Shown piece by piece: positions 1 to 7,363 of a stretch of 21,982 nucleotides of DNA; position 1 is the stretch's first letter; each line of letters begins with the position of its first letter. This stretch comes from an uncultured Actinomycetes bacterium (GTDB lineage: Bacteria > Actinomycetota > Actinomycetes > Nanopelagicales > Nanopelagicaceae): NCBI GenBank assembly GCA_903822245.1, contig CAIJOE010000002.1:1-21982 (forward strand), given 5' to 3'. Made by a program: the position numbers and the translations under genes. The notes below the pieces were generated by a model. The model saw nothing but the letters and a program-made list of their open reading frames with translations, made no database searches and was not told where the DNA came from.

Positions 1-517
1 ATTTACGAATTACTGTAAAGGAAAGGCCATAACAAGAAACTGCAAGCAGTAAAGCAGTAACACCCACCCCGGCATTACTACCGATTCCATTCCAAATTCC
101 CAAAACGACAGCAACGCCAATAGCACCGATAAGAAGTCCAAATAATTGATAAGCCTTAGGTTTATCTTCTCTGGAAATAAGTAAAATAAAAATTAGGGTC
201 ATCAGCGGTGTACAGGCGTTGATAATTCCCGCAAGTACTGTAGTAACTCTTACTTCAGCATAGGCAAAAAGAAAACCTGGGATGACATTTAGAAGAATCG
301 AAACTATCCAAAGTACAAACCAAGTTGATTTTCCTCTAGGCAGTTTGATCCGGCGCACCCGCGCAATGATTAGTAGCGTGATCGCACCAAGAGCGCAGCG
401 ACCAAATGCGACGCCTTGTGGGGTAAGGAATTCCAAACCCAACTTTATGAAAATGAAAGAACATCCCCAAACAAAGCCCAATAGGAGGTAGATCGGGAGC
501 CACGATTTTTGCTTCAA
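1..517 (-). CDS. DMT/EamA-family permease (partial, 3' end beyond window)
   Basis: About 172 codons are visible, read from a TTG at 515-517 to the window edge. The protein is strongly hydrophobic, with segments such as LLLGFVWGCSFIFIKLGLEF at the N-terminus, VLWIVSILLNVIPGFLFAYA, and a stretch GIINACTPLMTLIFILL that resembles the second half of an EamA repeat. This is the layout of drug/metabolite transporters: ten helices in two repeated halves, usually about 290-300 residues, so about 60% is present. The substrate cannot be read from sequence. TTG is chosen because the reading frame becomes membrane-like exactly there and AGGGAG lies 5 nt upstream. It diverges from the RNA methyltransferase, with only 25 nt between the two start codons. 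Confidence 0.8.
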   Translation of the reverse strand, partial: MKQKSWLPIYLLLGFVWGCSFIFIKLGLEFLTPQGVAFGRCALGAITLLIIARVRRIKLPRGKSTWFVLWIVSILLNVIPGFLFAYAEVRVTTVLAGIINACTPLMTLIFILLISREDKPKAYQLFGLLIGAIGVAVVLGIWNGIGSNAGVGVTALLLAVSCYGLSFTVIRK

Positions 518-529
518 GCGATCTCCCTC

Positions 530-535
530 TAAAGT
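530..535 (+). promoter_or_regulatory. Leaderless -10 box (TAAAGT) of the TrmH-type gene
   Basis: TAAAGT fits the actinobacterial TAnnnT -10 pattern and ends 7 nt before the ATG at 543. The 7 nt between contain no Shine-Dalgarno, so transcription probably starts at or next to the start codon. No convincing -35 is seen. Confidence 0.5.
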
Positions 536-542
536 TGCGGAT

Positions 543-1178
543 ATGACTAGCGCTGAAATAGGACCTGGTGAATTCTATCCAGTAGTAGGTGTCGGTCCTC
601 ATCCGCAACCTTGGCCAACTGGAAGTAATTTTGATGCTGAACTTCTTGCAAATGGCGATCGCCGTAATGTTCTTGATAAGTACCGATATTGGTCAGTAGA
701 AGCAATTGTCGCAGAGCTTGATACCCACCGTCATAGTTTGCAAATTGCAATTGAGAATTGGCAACATGATTTAAATATTGGTTCCGTTGTGAGAACTGCA
801 AATGCATTTAACGTTGAAAAAGTGCATATTGTAGGTAAGCGTGATTGGAATAAGCGCGGTGCGATGGTCACTGATAAGTATCTGCACGTTCTCCATCATC
901 CAAGCGTTGCTGAATTTGCAAAGTGGTGTGCAGAAAATGAAACGCCGATTATCGGTATAGATAACCTACCTATTTCTAAAGAACTTGAGAATACAAAGTT
1001 GCCTAAGAAGTGTGTTCTATTCTTTGGCCAAGAGGGTGCTGGGATGTCAGATGAGGCAGTTGAAATTTGCCAAACGGTCTTGGCAATTCGCCAGTATGGC
1101 TCGACTAGATCAATGAATGCTTCAGCTGCCGGGGCAATTGCGATGTATGCCTGGGCGATGCAGCACTTAAATAATTAG
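543..1178 (+). CDS. SpoU/TrmH-family RNA 2'-O-methyltransferase
   Basis: A 211-residue SPOUT-class methyltransferase that would transfer a methyl group from S-adenosylmethionine to a ribose 2'-OH of tRNA or rRNA. All three SpoU motifs are present: motif 1 at residues 78-89 (NIGSVVRTANAF, with the catalytic-type Arg84), motif 2 at 159-170 (LFFGQEGAGMSD) and motif 3 at about 182-201 (IRQYGSTRSMNASAAGAIAM), which form the knotted cofactor site. The roughly 60-residue N-terminal extension has no recognised domain. The target RNA position cannot be told from sequence. The stop overlaps the convergent TPR gene by 4 nt. The ATG at 543 has no Shine-Dalgarno but has a well-placed TAAAGT. Confidence 0.88.
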   Translation: MTSAEIGPGEFYPVVGVGPHPQPWPTGSNFDAELLANGDRRNVLDKYRYWSVEAIVAELDTHRHSLQIAIENWQHDLNIGSVVRTANAFNVEKVHIVGKRDWNKRGAMVTDKYLHVLHHPSVAEFAKWCAENETPIIGIDNLPISKELENTKLPKKCVLFFGQEGAGMSDEAVEICQTVLAIRQYGSTRSMNASAAGAIAMYAWAMQHLNN

Positions 1179-2107
1179 TCTTCTTCGACGATATCTGCAA
1201 CGGCTTTAATTCGCCGTTCAATTTCTTCAGCCTCTTCATCTTTGCCCAGCTGATGTAACACAACGGCCATGCGTCGTTCAATTTCAACAATAAACTCAAA
1301 ATCTTTTGAGTCACTTTCCGTTGCAATCTCTAGCACGCGATCCAAAGTATCTAAGCCAAGTTCTTCTTGGCCAGCAAGAATTTGGGCTTTGCCAAGTTCA
1401 AGCAGTGAATAGGTTTCCCGGTGATTATCGTGTGCAGTAACAAAGACATCTACCGCTTTTTGGGCTGCTGATAGAGCAGCCTCACCATCTCCTAATTCAA
1501 TCAAGCAGTGAGCAATCTTTTGATCACACCTTCCAACATTGATGACTTCCTTAAGCCCTTTGAAATACTTGCGGGCTTCTTGAAAAGCATCAAGTGCTTT
1601 TTCAAAATTCTTTAATTCTATTTGTGCACAGCCCACGAGATGAAGGTCATTTGCCGCCCCACTGTCATTTCCTTCAACTAAATGCTCTTGAACGCATTCA
1701 GTCATACATTCAATAGTTTTTGCATACTCTTTGGATGAAAACCACCATTCACCCAGTGTGCAAGCTAGATCAATTGCCAGAGGAGATTTAGATTCACGCA
1801 GAAGTTCAACTGCTTTGCTCATAGCATTTGCCGCTTCATTAATTCTTTTGAGTTGATTTAAGTTATATCCAATAGCTGAATAAGCCTGAGCCAAACCTTC
1901 TGAAGGAGATGCGTTTCCTAACTCGGTATAAATATCCCTTGCAGTCTCAGCCAACGCTAATGCCTCGTCATACTGTCCGCGGGCATAAATGCGCGCACTT
2001 AATTCATAATAAGTATTAGCGCGATCTAATCCTTCTACTTGCGGTATTCGTTCCCAGAGCATTTCTTCGGTAGTGATGTCATCGTTATTCTCATCATCTT
2101 CGCTCAA
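1175..2107 (-). CDS. Tetratricopeptide-repeat protein
   Basis: A 310-residue cytoplasmic protein with no signal peptide or membrane segment. After a very acidic start (SEDDENNDDITTEE) it consists of TPR-like helical pairs, for example ANTYYELSARIYARGQYDEA, ALAETARDIYTELG, AYSAIGYNLNQLKRINEAAN, LGCAQ-like units around residues 150-175 and YSLLELGKAQILAGQEELGL. TPR arrays are protein-binding scaffolds; no enzymatic domain is visible, so partner and role are unknown. The start is TTG at 2107, supported by GGAGAG 4 nt upstream. An ATG 15 codons further in is possible but has poorer support. It is convergent with the RNA methyltransferase. Confidence 0.8.
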   Translation of the reverse strand: MSEDDENNDDITTEEMLWERIPQVEGLDRANTYYELSARIYARGQYDEALALAETARDIYTELGNASPSEGLAQAYSAIGYNLNQLKRINEAANAMSKAVELLRESKSPLAIDLACTLGEWWFSSKEYAKTIECMTECVQEHLVEGNDSGAANDLHLVGCAQIELKNFEKALDAFQEARKYFKGLKEVINVGRCDQKIAHCLIELGDGEAALSAAQKAVDVFVTAHDNHRETYSLLELGKAQILAGQEELGLDTLDRVLEIATESDSKDFEFIVEIERRMAVVLHQLGKDEEAEEIERRIKAVADIVEED

Positions 2108-2133
2108 GGTGCTCTCCGATCAACTATGGGCGG

Positions 2134-2151
2134 GCTAGGCAAAACCCTAGC
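2134..2151. promoter_or_regulatory. Inverted repeat GCTAGG-N6-CCTAGC in divergent promoter region
   Basis: Perfect 6-bp arms with a 6-nt spacer lie between the diverging TPR gene and the deacetylase operon, about 36 bp upstream of the deacetylase -10 box. It could be an operator. It has no following T-tract, so a terminator is unlikely. Arms this short can arise by chance. Confidence 0.25.
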
Positions 2152-2186
2152 AATTTCTGAGTTCATTCGTGCATTGATATGCGGAG

Positions 2187-2192
2187 TACTCT
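2187..2192 (+). promoter_or_regulatory. Leaderless -10 box (TACTCT) of the envelope operon
   Basis: TACTCT matches TAnnnT and ends 6 nt before the ATG at 2199. A GGAG at 2183-2186 is 12 nt from the start, too far to be a good Shine-Dalgarno, so a leaderless start is favoured. Confidence 0.45.
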
Positions 2193-2198
2193 ACGTAT

Positions 2199-2885
2199 AT
2201 GTCCATATCGCGCCGTTCCTTCCTTGCGGGTGGAATTCTCGCCCTAGCCGGTGGCCCGCTCTCAAATATCGCGGCGGCAGCTTCGCCTGATATCACGCAT
2301 GGCCCACGCTCAGTTCCAAAGGTTGCTTTAACCTTTCACGGGGCTGGAGATTTAACCATTGCACATTCTTTATTAGACATTTTGAAGGCAACTTCAACTC
2401 CGGTTTCAGTCTTCGCTGTTGGGACCTTCTTAATGAGCGAACCAGCAATTGCCAAGCGAATTATTTCTGACGGGCATGATTTAGGTAATCACACGATGAC
2501 CCACACCCAGATGAAGACCATCTCTGCCAAAAAAGTGGATGCTGAAATACTTGGTTGCGCTAATGAATTAAAGAAATTGATTGGCAATCATGGTTCCTGG
2601 TTTAGACCTTCTGGGACTCAGTATTCAACTGCCTTGATTCGTAAGACCGCTCTTAAGTATGGTTATAAGAATTGCATCTCATACGATGTCGATTCACATG
2701 ACTATCAAGATCCAGGCAAAGCTGCGGTAATTTCAAATGTAATGAGCAGTGTTAAGAACGGTAGCATCATAAGCCTTCACTTTGGCCACAAAAATACAAT
2801 TGACGCGCTTGCTACTTTGTTAGATCAACTTCATTCAAAAGGATTAACGCCAGTAACACTTACGAATCTACTTGGAAAAATTTAA
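2199..2885 (+). CDS. Tat-exported polysaccharide deacetylase (NodB domain, CE4-like)
   Basis: 228 residues. The N-terminus has a twin-arginine signal (SRRSFLAGG, Arg5-Arg6, then a hydrophobic stretch and AAAAS), so it should be exported folded, fitting a metal enzyme. The NodB domain follows: motif 1 is TFHGAGD (45-51) rather than TFDDG, motif 2 is NHTMTH with metal-type His98 and His102, motif 3 is RPSG (136-139), motif 4 DVDSHDY (163-169) and motif 5 LHFGH (193-197). CE4 enzymes remove N-acetyl groups from peptidoglycan or other glycans; the substrate here is unknown. Asp51 may supply the motif 1 acid in this variant (inference). First gene of a three-gene operon; its stop overlaps the next ATG by 1 nt. 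Confidence 0.85.
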   Translation: MSISRRSFLAGGILALAGGPLSNIAAAASPDITHGPRSVPKVALTFHGAGDLTIAHSLLDILKATSTPVSVFAVGTFLMSEPAIAKRIISDGHDLGNHTMTHTQMKTISAKKVDAEILGCANELKKLIGNHGSWFRPSGTQYSTALIRKTALKYGYKNCISYDVDSHDYQDPGKAAVISNVMSSVKNGSIISLHFGHKNTIDALATLLDQLHSKGLTPVTLTNLLGKI

Positions 2886-3994
2886 TGAAGTTCAGAACTG
2901 CCTTTATTTTGATAGCGCTTTTATTTACAAGCACAATGCCAGCCTATGCAGTTGCACCACTTGCTGGAATGCCGGCGCTTCTAGACCAAAACGATATCTA
3001 CGCCGCTGATCGACCAAACCAACTTAGCGAAGCTGTTAAAGATATGCCAGAGCGCGTCTATGTCCCCAACCACACGTCAAACACAATAAGTGTTATTGAT
3101 CCAAAAACTTTCAAGATCATCGCAACTTGGAAGACACCAAAAGGACCACAGCACGTAGTTCCTTCTTATGACTTAAAGACCCTGTGGGTAAATGACAATG
3201 AGGGTAATTTCTTAACACCTATTGACCCATTAAATGTAACCATCGGAAAGTCTGTTGCAGTTCATGATCCATATAATCTCTATTTCACGCCAAATGGAAA
3301 ATATGCAATCGTGATGGCAGAAGCAGATAAGCAAATGGTTTTTCGAGACCCCAACACCATGGCAATCAAGAAAACAGTTCCAGTTAAGTGTGACGGTTTA
3401 AACCATGCTGACTGGAGTAAGGACGGCACTTTCTTCGTTGCTACATGTGAATTTTCAAGTGAGATGATTTTGGTGGATACCGCCAAAATGAAGGTTCTTA
3501 AGTATGCAAAGATTCCAACAACTTATAACAAAATGCCAATGCCACAGGATGTAAAGATTTCTCCAGATGGAAGTACCTTCTATATTGCAGATATGTTCTC
3601 AAATGGTGTTTGGACTATGCCCGCTAATGACTTTGGAAAATTTGGCTTTATTCCAACCGGTAAAGCAGCGCATGGGCTTTATGTAACAAGGGATTCAAAA
3701 ACTCTTCTGATTACAAACCGTGAGGAAGGCAGCATCTCGGTTCTAAGGTTTAGTGACAACAAATTAATTGCAAAGTGGAAAATTCCAGGTGGTGGCTCAC
3801 CAGATATGGGTGGAATTTCTGCAGATGGAAAACAATTCTGGGTTTCTGGTCGTTATGACAATGTCGTCTATGTTTTTGATATTGAGCACGGTAAGTACCT
3901 AACTCAAATAAAGGTTGGGAAAGAACCACACGGACTCACCATTTGGCCACAACCAGGGCGCTATTCGATAGGACACACGGGAATCCTTCGCTGA
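2885..3994 (+). CDS. Secreted YVTN-type beta-propeller protein
   Basis: 369 residues with a Sec-type signal peptide (MKFRTAFILIALLFTSTMPA, cleavage likely after AYA). The rest is a propeller of repeating blades: RVYVPNHTSNTISVIDPKTF, then LWVNDNEGNFLTPIDP, AIVMAEADKQMVFRDPNTM, FYIADMFSNGVWTM, LLITNREEGSISVLRF and FWVSGRYDNVVYVFDIEHGK, each followed by a phrase such as ISPDG or GKEPHGL. This is the YVTN/cytochrome-d1-like propeller family, whose members bind proteins or glycans in the envelope or serve as redox scaffolds. I see no heme c motif (CxxCH). It is translationally coupled at both ends (TAATG with the deacetylase, TGATG with the DUF2156 gene), so the three products probably act together. 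Confidence 0.82.
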   Translation: MKFRTAFILIALLFTSTMPAYAVAPLAGMPALLDQNDIYAADRPNQLSEAVKDMPERVYVPNHTSNTISVIDPKTFKIIATWKTPKGPQHVVPSYDLKTLWVNDNEGNFLTPIDPLNVTIGKSVAVHDPYNLYFTPNGKYAIVMAEADKQMVFRDPNTMAIKKTVPVKCDGLNHADWSKDGTFFVATCEFSSEMILVDTAKMKVLKYAKIPTTYNKMPMPQDVKISPDGSTFYIADMFSNGVWTMPANDFGKFGFIPTGKAAHGLYVTRDSKTLLITNREEGSISVLRFSDNKLIAKWKIPGGGSPDMGGISADGKQFWVSGRYDNVVYVFDIEHGKYLTQIKVGKEPHGLTIWPQPGRYSIGHTGILR

Positions 3995-5667
3995 TGAAGA
4001 TAAAAGAGTCAGTTCCTTTAATTATTGGGCGCCTTACTTATGTATTTGGACTTCTTGATATTTTGGCTAACGTGCTGCGACCTTTTAGGGCTCCAGCTAA
4101 CAGGATAAATTCTTTTTTCCCATTAGTCGCTAATTCAACTGCATTTGCAACAGCAGTATTTACTGGCGTTATTCTAATTATCATTGCACGCGGTTTAATA
4201 CGGCGTAAAAGGCGAGCCCGTAATTTTGCCATTATTCTCTTGATGATAAATATGGCTTCAGACATCTTTCGTTATCACTACCACCCAGTTCAAGTTGCTT
4301 TTTCATTCTTAATATTTATTTTATTAATTGTTTTTAGAAATGAGTTTTATGCAATTTCAGACCCAACAACTAACTTAGCCCCCCTAAAAGCTTTCTTATA
4401 CACCTTAGCTTTCGTTATTGGTGCTGGAATATTTATGATCTATTTCCGCCACAAACATGAATTGGTCGGTAATCCCTCTTTCCTAAATGTATTACTAACG
4501 GTTGTTGAGGGAATGGTTTGGGTTTCGGGACCAATCGAATTTAGTTCAGATCGAATGTCTAACACCGTGGATATTGCACTTGGTGTCTTAGGAATTTTTA
4601 CTTTAGTTGTTCCACTCTGGTCTTACTTCCGCCGGGTCCCACCAATTGAACGGATGAGCCAAGAAGATTTAAATCTGGTCAAGGAATTGATCAACCACGA
4701 TGTTGATCAAGATTCACTCGGATATTTCGCAACTCGCTTAGATAAGAGCGTGGTGTGGTCAGATAATAAAAAGGCTGGTATCGCTTATCGCGTTCAAGGT
4801 GGTGTGATGCTTGCAAGTGGTGAGCCTTTTGGGGAATACAGCCTTTGGAGCCAAGCGGTGGATAACTTTTTAGAGATTGCCAAACAACATGCTTGGACTC
4901 CAGCAGTAATGGGTGGCGGTGATCGTGGCGGTGAAGTTTGGGTTGAGCGAGCCGGAATGCTTGCAGTCGATATTGGAGATGAAGCCGTAATTAACGTAAA
5001 GCTATTCACCCTTGAGGGTCGACCAATGGCAAATGTGCGACAAATGGTAAATCGTGTTGAACGTAAGGGTTACACAACTTACTGCTCCCGTTTTGGTGAT
5101 TTATCACTAGAAAAGCAAAAAGAATTAAGGGTGCTTGCAAAGAAATGGCGCTACGGCGCACCAGAGCGAGGGTTCTCGATGTCGATGGATCGCTTTGGAA
5201 CAGATATTGATCAAGATTGTTTTATAACAGTAGCTGAAGCATCTGGCGAAACTAAAGGATTTCTCTACTTTGTGCCATGGACAACTACTCGTATCTCGTT
5301 AGACAGGATGCAACGCGATAAAAATTCAGAGCAAGGCATCACCGAGTTGATGATTGCAAACACTGCCGCATACGCAAAAGAAAATGGCATTACACACATC
5401 TCTTTAAACTTTGCCGCCTTTAGGTCACTCTTTGAGCGGGCAGATAAAATTAGCGCTGGCCCGGTAACTCGGGGAACTAGAAATTTGATTCGCTTCTTCT
5501 CAAACTGGTTCCAGGTTGAATCGCTCTATCGCTTCAACGCCAAGTTCCAACCGGAATGGCAGACTCGATATGTCCTCTACCCAAAGGCCTCTGACTTGCC
5601 AACCGTGGCTTTGGCTGCACTACGCGCAGAGAAATTTATCTCGAGCTTTAAAAAGCGCTCTGTTTAA
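3994..5667 (+). CDS. Membrane DUF2156 protein, MprF/LysX C-terminal-like aminoacyl-PG synthase
   Basis: 557 residues from the ATG at 3994, which shares one base with the preceding stop; an upstream in-frame start at 3943 would overlap the propeller gene by 52 nt. Residues about 8-215 hold several transmembrane helices. Residues about 220-545 match the LPG_synthase_C/DUF2156 domain, a tandem acetyltransferase-like fold, with phrases such as GIAYRVQGGVMLASGEPFG, MGGGDRGGEVWVERAGM and NGITHISLNFAAFRSLFERA. MprF-type enzymes move an amino acid from aminoacyl-tRNA to phosphatidylglycerol, lowering surface charge. Mycobacterial LysX carries a fused LysRS; none is present here, so the donor amino acid is not predictable. 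Operon position points to an envelope role. Confidence 0.78.
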   Translation: MKIKESVPLIIGRLTYVFGLLDILANVLRPFRAPANRINSFFPLVANSTAFATAVFTGVILIIIARGLIRRKRRARNFAIILLMINMASDIFRYHYHPVQVAFSFLIFILLIVFRNEFYAISDPTTNLAPLKAFLYTLAFVIGAGIFMIYFRHKHELVGNPSFLNVLLTVVEGMVWVSGPIEFSSDRMSNTVDIALGVLGIFTLVVPLWSYFRRVPPIERMSQEDLNLVKELINHDVDQDSLGYFATRLDKSVVWSDNKKAGIAYRVQGGVMLASGEPFGEYSLWSQAVDNFLEIAKQHAWTPAVMGGGDRGGEVWVERAGMLAVDIGDEAVINVKLFTLEGRPMANVRQMVNRVERKGYTTYCSRFGDLSLEKQKELRVLAKKWRYGAPERGFSMSMDRFGTDIDQDCFITVAEASGETKGFLYFVPWTTTRISLDRMQRDKNSEQGITELMIANTAAYAKENGITHISLNFAAFRSLFERADKISAGPVTRGTRNLIRFFSNWFQVESLYRFNAKFQPEWQTRYVLYPKASDLPTVALAALRAEKFISSFKKRSV

Positions 5668-5687
5668 GTTCTTGACCTTACCAGGGG

Positions 5688-5693
5688 TATAGT
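5688..5693 (+). promoter_or_regulatory. Leaderless -10 box (TATAGT) of guaB1
   Basis: TATAGT ends 8 nt before the GTG start at 5702. The intervening ttcggcac contains no Shine-Dalgarno. This is the best -10 hexamer in the window and supports a leaderless GTG start. Confidence 0.55.
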
Positions 5694-5701
5694 TTCGGCA
5701 C

Positions 5702-7132
5702 GTGCGTTTCATAAATAACCCAAGTCACGATTTGACCTACGAAGATGTCTTTTTAGTCCCAAGTAGATCGCAAATTGCTAGCCGTATGGATGTTGATCTC
5801 TCATCCCAAGATGGCACCGGGACAACCATTCCATTAGTAGTTGCAAATATGACCGCAATCTCTGGTCGTCGCATGGCCGAAACAATTGCAAGACGTGGTG
5901 GGATGGCTGTAATTCCACAAGATATTCCGCTGCAAATAGTTAGTGAAGTAATTAAGTGGGTCAAAGAGCGCGATACTTTCTTCGATACTCCAGTAACTCT
6001 TTCACCTAACGCAACTGTTGCTGACGCTTTAGACCTGATTAATAAGCGAGCTCATGGCGCGCTAATCGTGGTTAAAGATGGCAAGCCAGTTGGAATTGTT
6101 ACTGAGGCAGATTGTGAAAGAGTAGATCGCTTCACACAAATCGAAACAATCATGAGCAAAGAGCTTGTAACTCTGCCAAATGATATTGATCCCCATACTG
6201 CCTTTGATTTACTCAGTTCAGAGCGCAGGAGACTTGCCCCGGTTGTAGATAAAAATGGAAAGCTAATTGGAATTCTCACAAGAACCGGCGCACTTAGAGC
6301 AACACTCTATAAGCCAGCACTCGATGCAAAAGGTAAATTAAGAATTGCTTGCGCGGTTGGAATCAACGGTGATGTTGCCGGAAAAGCAAAAGCACTTATT
6401 GATTCCGGCGCGGATGTACTTGTAGTTGACACAGCGCATGGCCATCAAATTAAAATGATTGAAGCTCTTAAATTAATTCGAGCAATTGCACCGACAATTC
6501 CAATTGTTGCCGGAAATGTTGTTACTGCATCTGGCACTAAAGATTTAATTGAAGCTGGCGCCGACATTATTAAAGTTGGTGTAGGGCCTGGAGCAATGTG
6601 CACAACTCGGATGCAAACTGGCGTTGGTCGCCCGCAATTCTCTGCTGTGCTTGAGTGCGCGGCCGAAGCTGCAAAACATGGAAAACATGTTTGGGCAGAT
6701 GGAGGAGTTCGCCACCCACGCGATGTTGCCTTGGCACTTGCTGCTGGTGCATCACAAGTAATGATTGGTTCTTGGTTTGCTGGAACTTTTGAGTCGCCAA
6801 GTGACTTAAATAGAGATGCAAATGGACGCTTATATAAGGAGTCATTTGGCATGGCCTCTGCTCGCGCGGTAGCGGCAAGGACGGCTACTGAAGGAGCATT
6901 TGAACGAGCACGAAAGAGTTTATTTGAAGAGGGAATCTCATCTTCTCGAATGTATCTAGATCCAAATCGTCCCGGTGTCGAAGATTTATTAGATGAAATT
7001 ATTGCCGGGGTTCGCTCTTCATTTACTTATGCAGGAGCAACTAGCATCCCTGACTTTTTTGAAAAAGCAGTTGTCGGCATTCAATCAGCTTCCGGTTATG
7101 CCGAAGGCCGCCCTCTTCATCAAAGCTGGTAG
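5702..7132 (+). CDS. guaB1: GuaB1-family IMPDH-like GMP reductase with CBS domains
   Basis: 476 residues, an IMPDH/GMPR barrel with a CBS pair inserted at about residues 95-205. The active-site loop GVGPGAMCTTR places the catalytic Cys at 300, followed by the phosphate-binding part DGGVRHPRDVALALAAGAS. True actinobacterial IMPDH is GuaB2; this sequence resembles the GuaB1 paralogue, shown in mycobacteria to be an NADPH-dependent GMP reductase (GMP to IMP), with CBS domains sensing purine nucleotides. It would return guanine nucleotides to the IMP pool. The start is GTG, with TATAGT 8 nt upstream and no Shine-Dalgarno. Its stop abuts the stop of the convergent small membrane protein with zero gap. 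Reductase rather than dehydrogenase activity is taken from family knowledge. Confidence 0.87.
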   Translation: MRFINNPSHDLTYEDVFLVPSRSQIASRMDVDLSSQDGTGTTIPLVVANMTAISGRRMAETIARRGGMAVIPQDIPLQIVSEVIKWVKERDTFFDTPVTLSPNATVADALDLINKRAHGALIVVKDGKPVGIVTEADCERVDRFTQIETIMSKELVTLPNDIDPHTAFDLLSSERRRLAPVVDKNGKLIGILTRTGALRATLYKPALDAKGKLRIACAVGINGDVAGKAKALIDSGADVLVVDTAHGHQIKMIEALKLIRAIAPTIPIVAGNVVTASGTKDLIEAGADIIKVGVGPGAMCTTRMQTGVGRPQFSAVLECAAEAAKHGKHVWADGGVRHPRDVALALAAGASQVMIGSWFAGTFESPSDLNRDANGRLYKESFGMASARAVAARTATEGAFERARKSLFEEGISSSRMYLDPNRPGVEDLLDEIIAGVRSSFTYAGATSIPDFFEKAVVGIQSASGYAEGRPLHQSW

Positions 7133-7363
7133 TTAGTCAACTTCTCGTTTGGGATCATCAGAATCATCCCAATCTGGTTGGGGCTGTCCTAGCTTCCAAT
7201 ACATATAAAAAATAAAAATCGCAAAAAATGGCCATTCAAAAACATAAACCCAAGACCGATCATTTCCACCGATCGCTCGCACTATTTGGACAACCGCCAT
7301 GACCAAACAAATAGGAATAAAATAAAGTAAGTATTTTCGTTTATGATCGAAATTTTCAGCCAT
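7133..7363 (-). CDS. Small membrane protein downstream of ctaG
   Basis: 76 residues with a charged N-terminus (MAENFDHKRKY), two hydrophobic segments (about 12-30 LLYFIPICLVMAVVQIVRAI and 39-57 VYVFEWPFFAIFIFYMYW) and an acidic soluble tail (QPQPDWDDSDDPKREVD). I do not recognise a named family. Its ATG overlaps the ctaG stop by 8 nt, so it is almost certainly cotranslated with ctaG. A role in oxidase assembly or as a small accessory subunit is therefore plausible, but this rests on context only. Confidence 0.65.
   Translation of the reverse strand: MAENFDHKRKYLLYFIPICLVMAVVQIVRAIGGNDRSWVYVFEWPFFAIFIFYMYWKLGQPQPDWDDSDDPKREVD

Noticed and set aside
336..807. Minus-strand ORFs overlapping the permease and RNA methyltransferase genes
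   Set aside because: They are out of frame with the permease, which has clear membrane segments in its own frame, or antisense to conserved SpoU motifs.
2134..2151. GCTAGG-N6-CCTAGC as a terminator
   Set aside because: No T-run follows on either strand and it lies between diverging genes, so only a possible operator is kept.
3943..3993. Earlier start for the DUF2156 protein at 3943
   Set aside because: It would overlap the propeller gene by 52 nt; the TGATG at 3992-3996 matches the coupling seen in the rest of the operon.
5672..5693. TTGACC followed by TATAGT upstream of guaB1 as a full sigma70 promoter
   Set aside because: Only 10 nt separate the hexamers, far below the usual 16-18. I keep TATAGT as a -10 and treat TTGACC as chance.
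6445..6878. Two long minus-strand ORFs inside guaB1
   Set aside because: They are shadows of a conserved gene; their sequences show no domain and no ribosome binding or leaderless signal.
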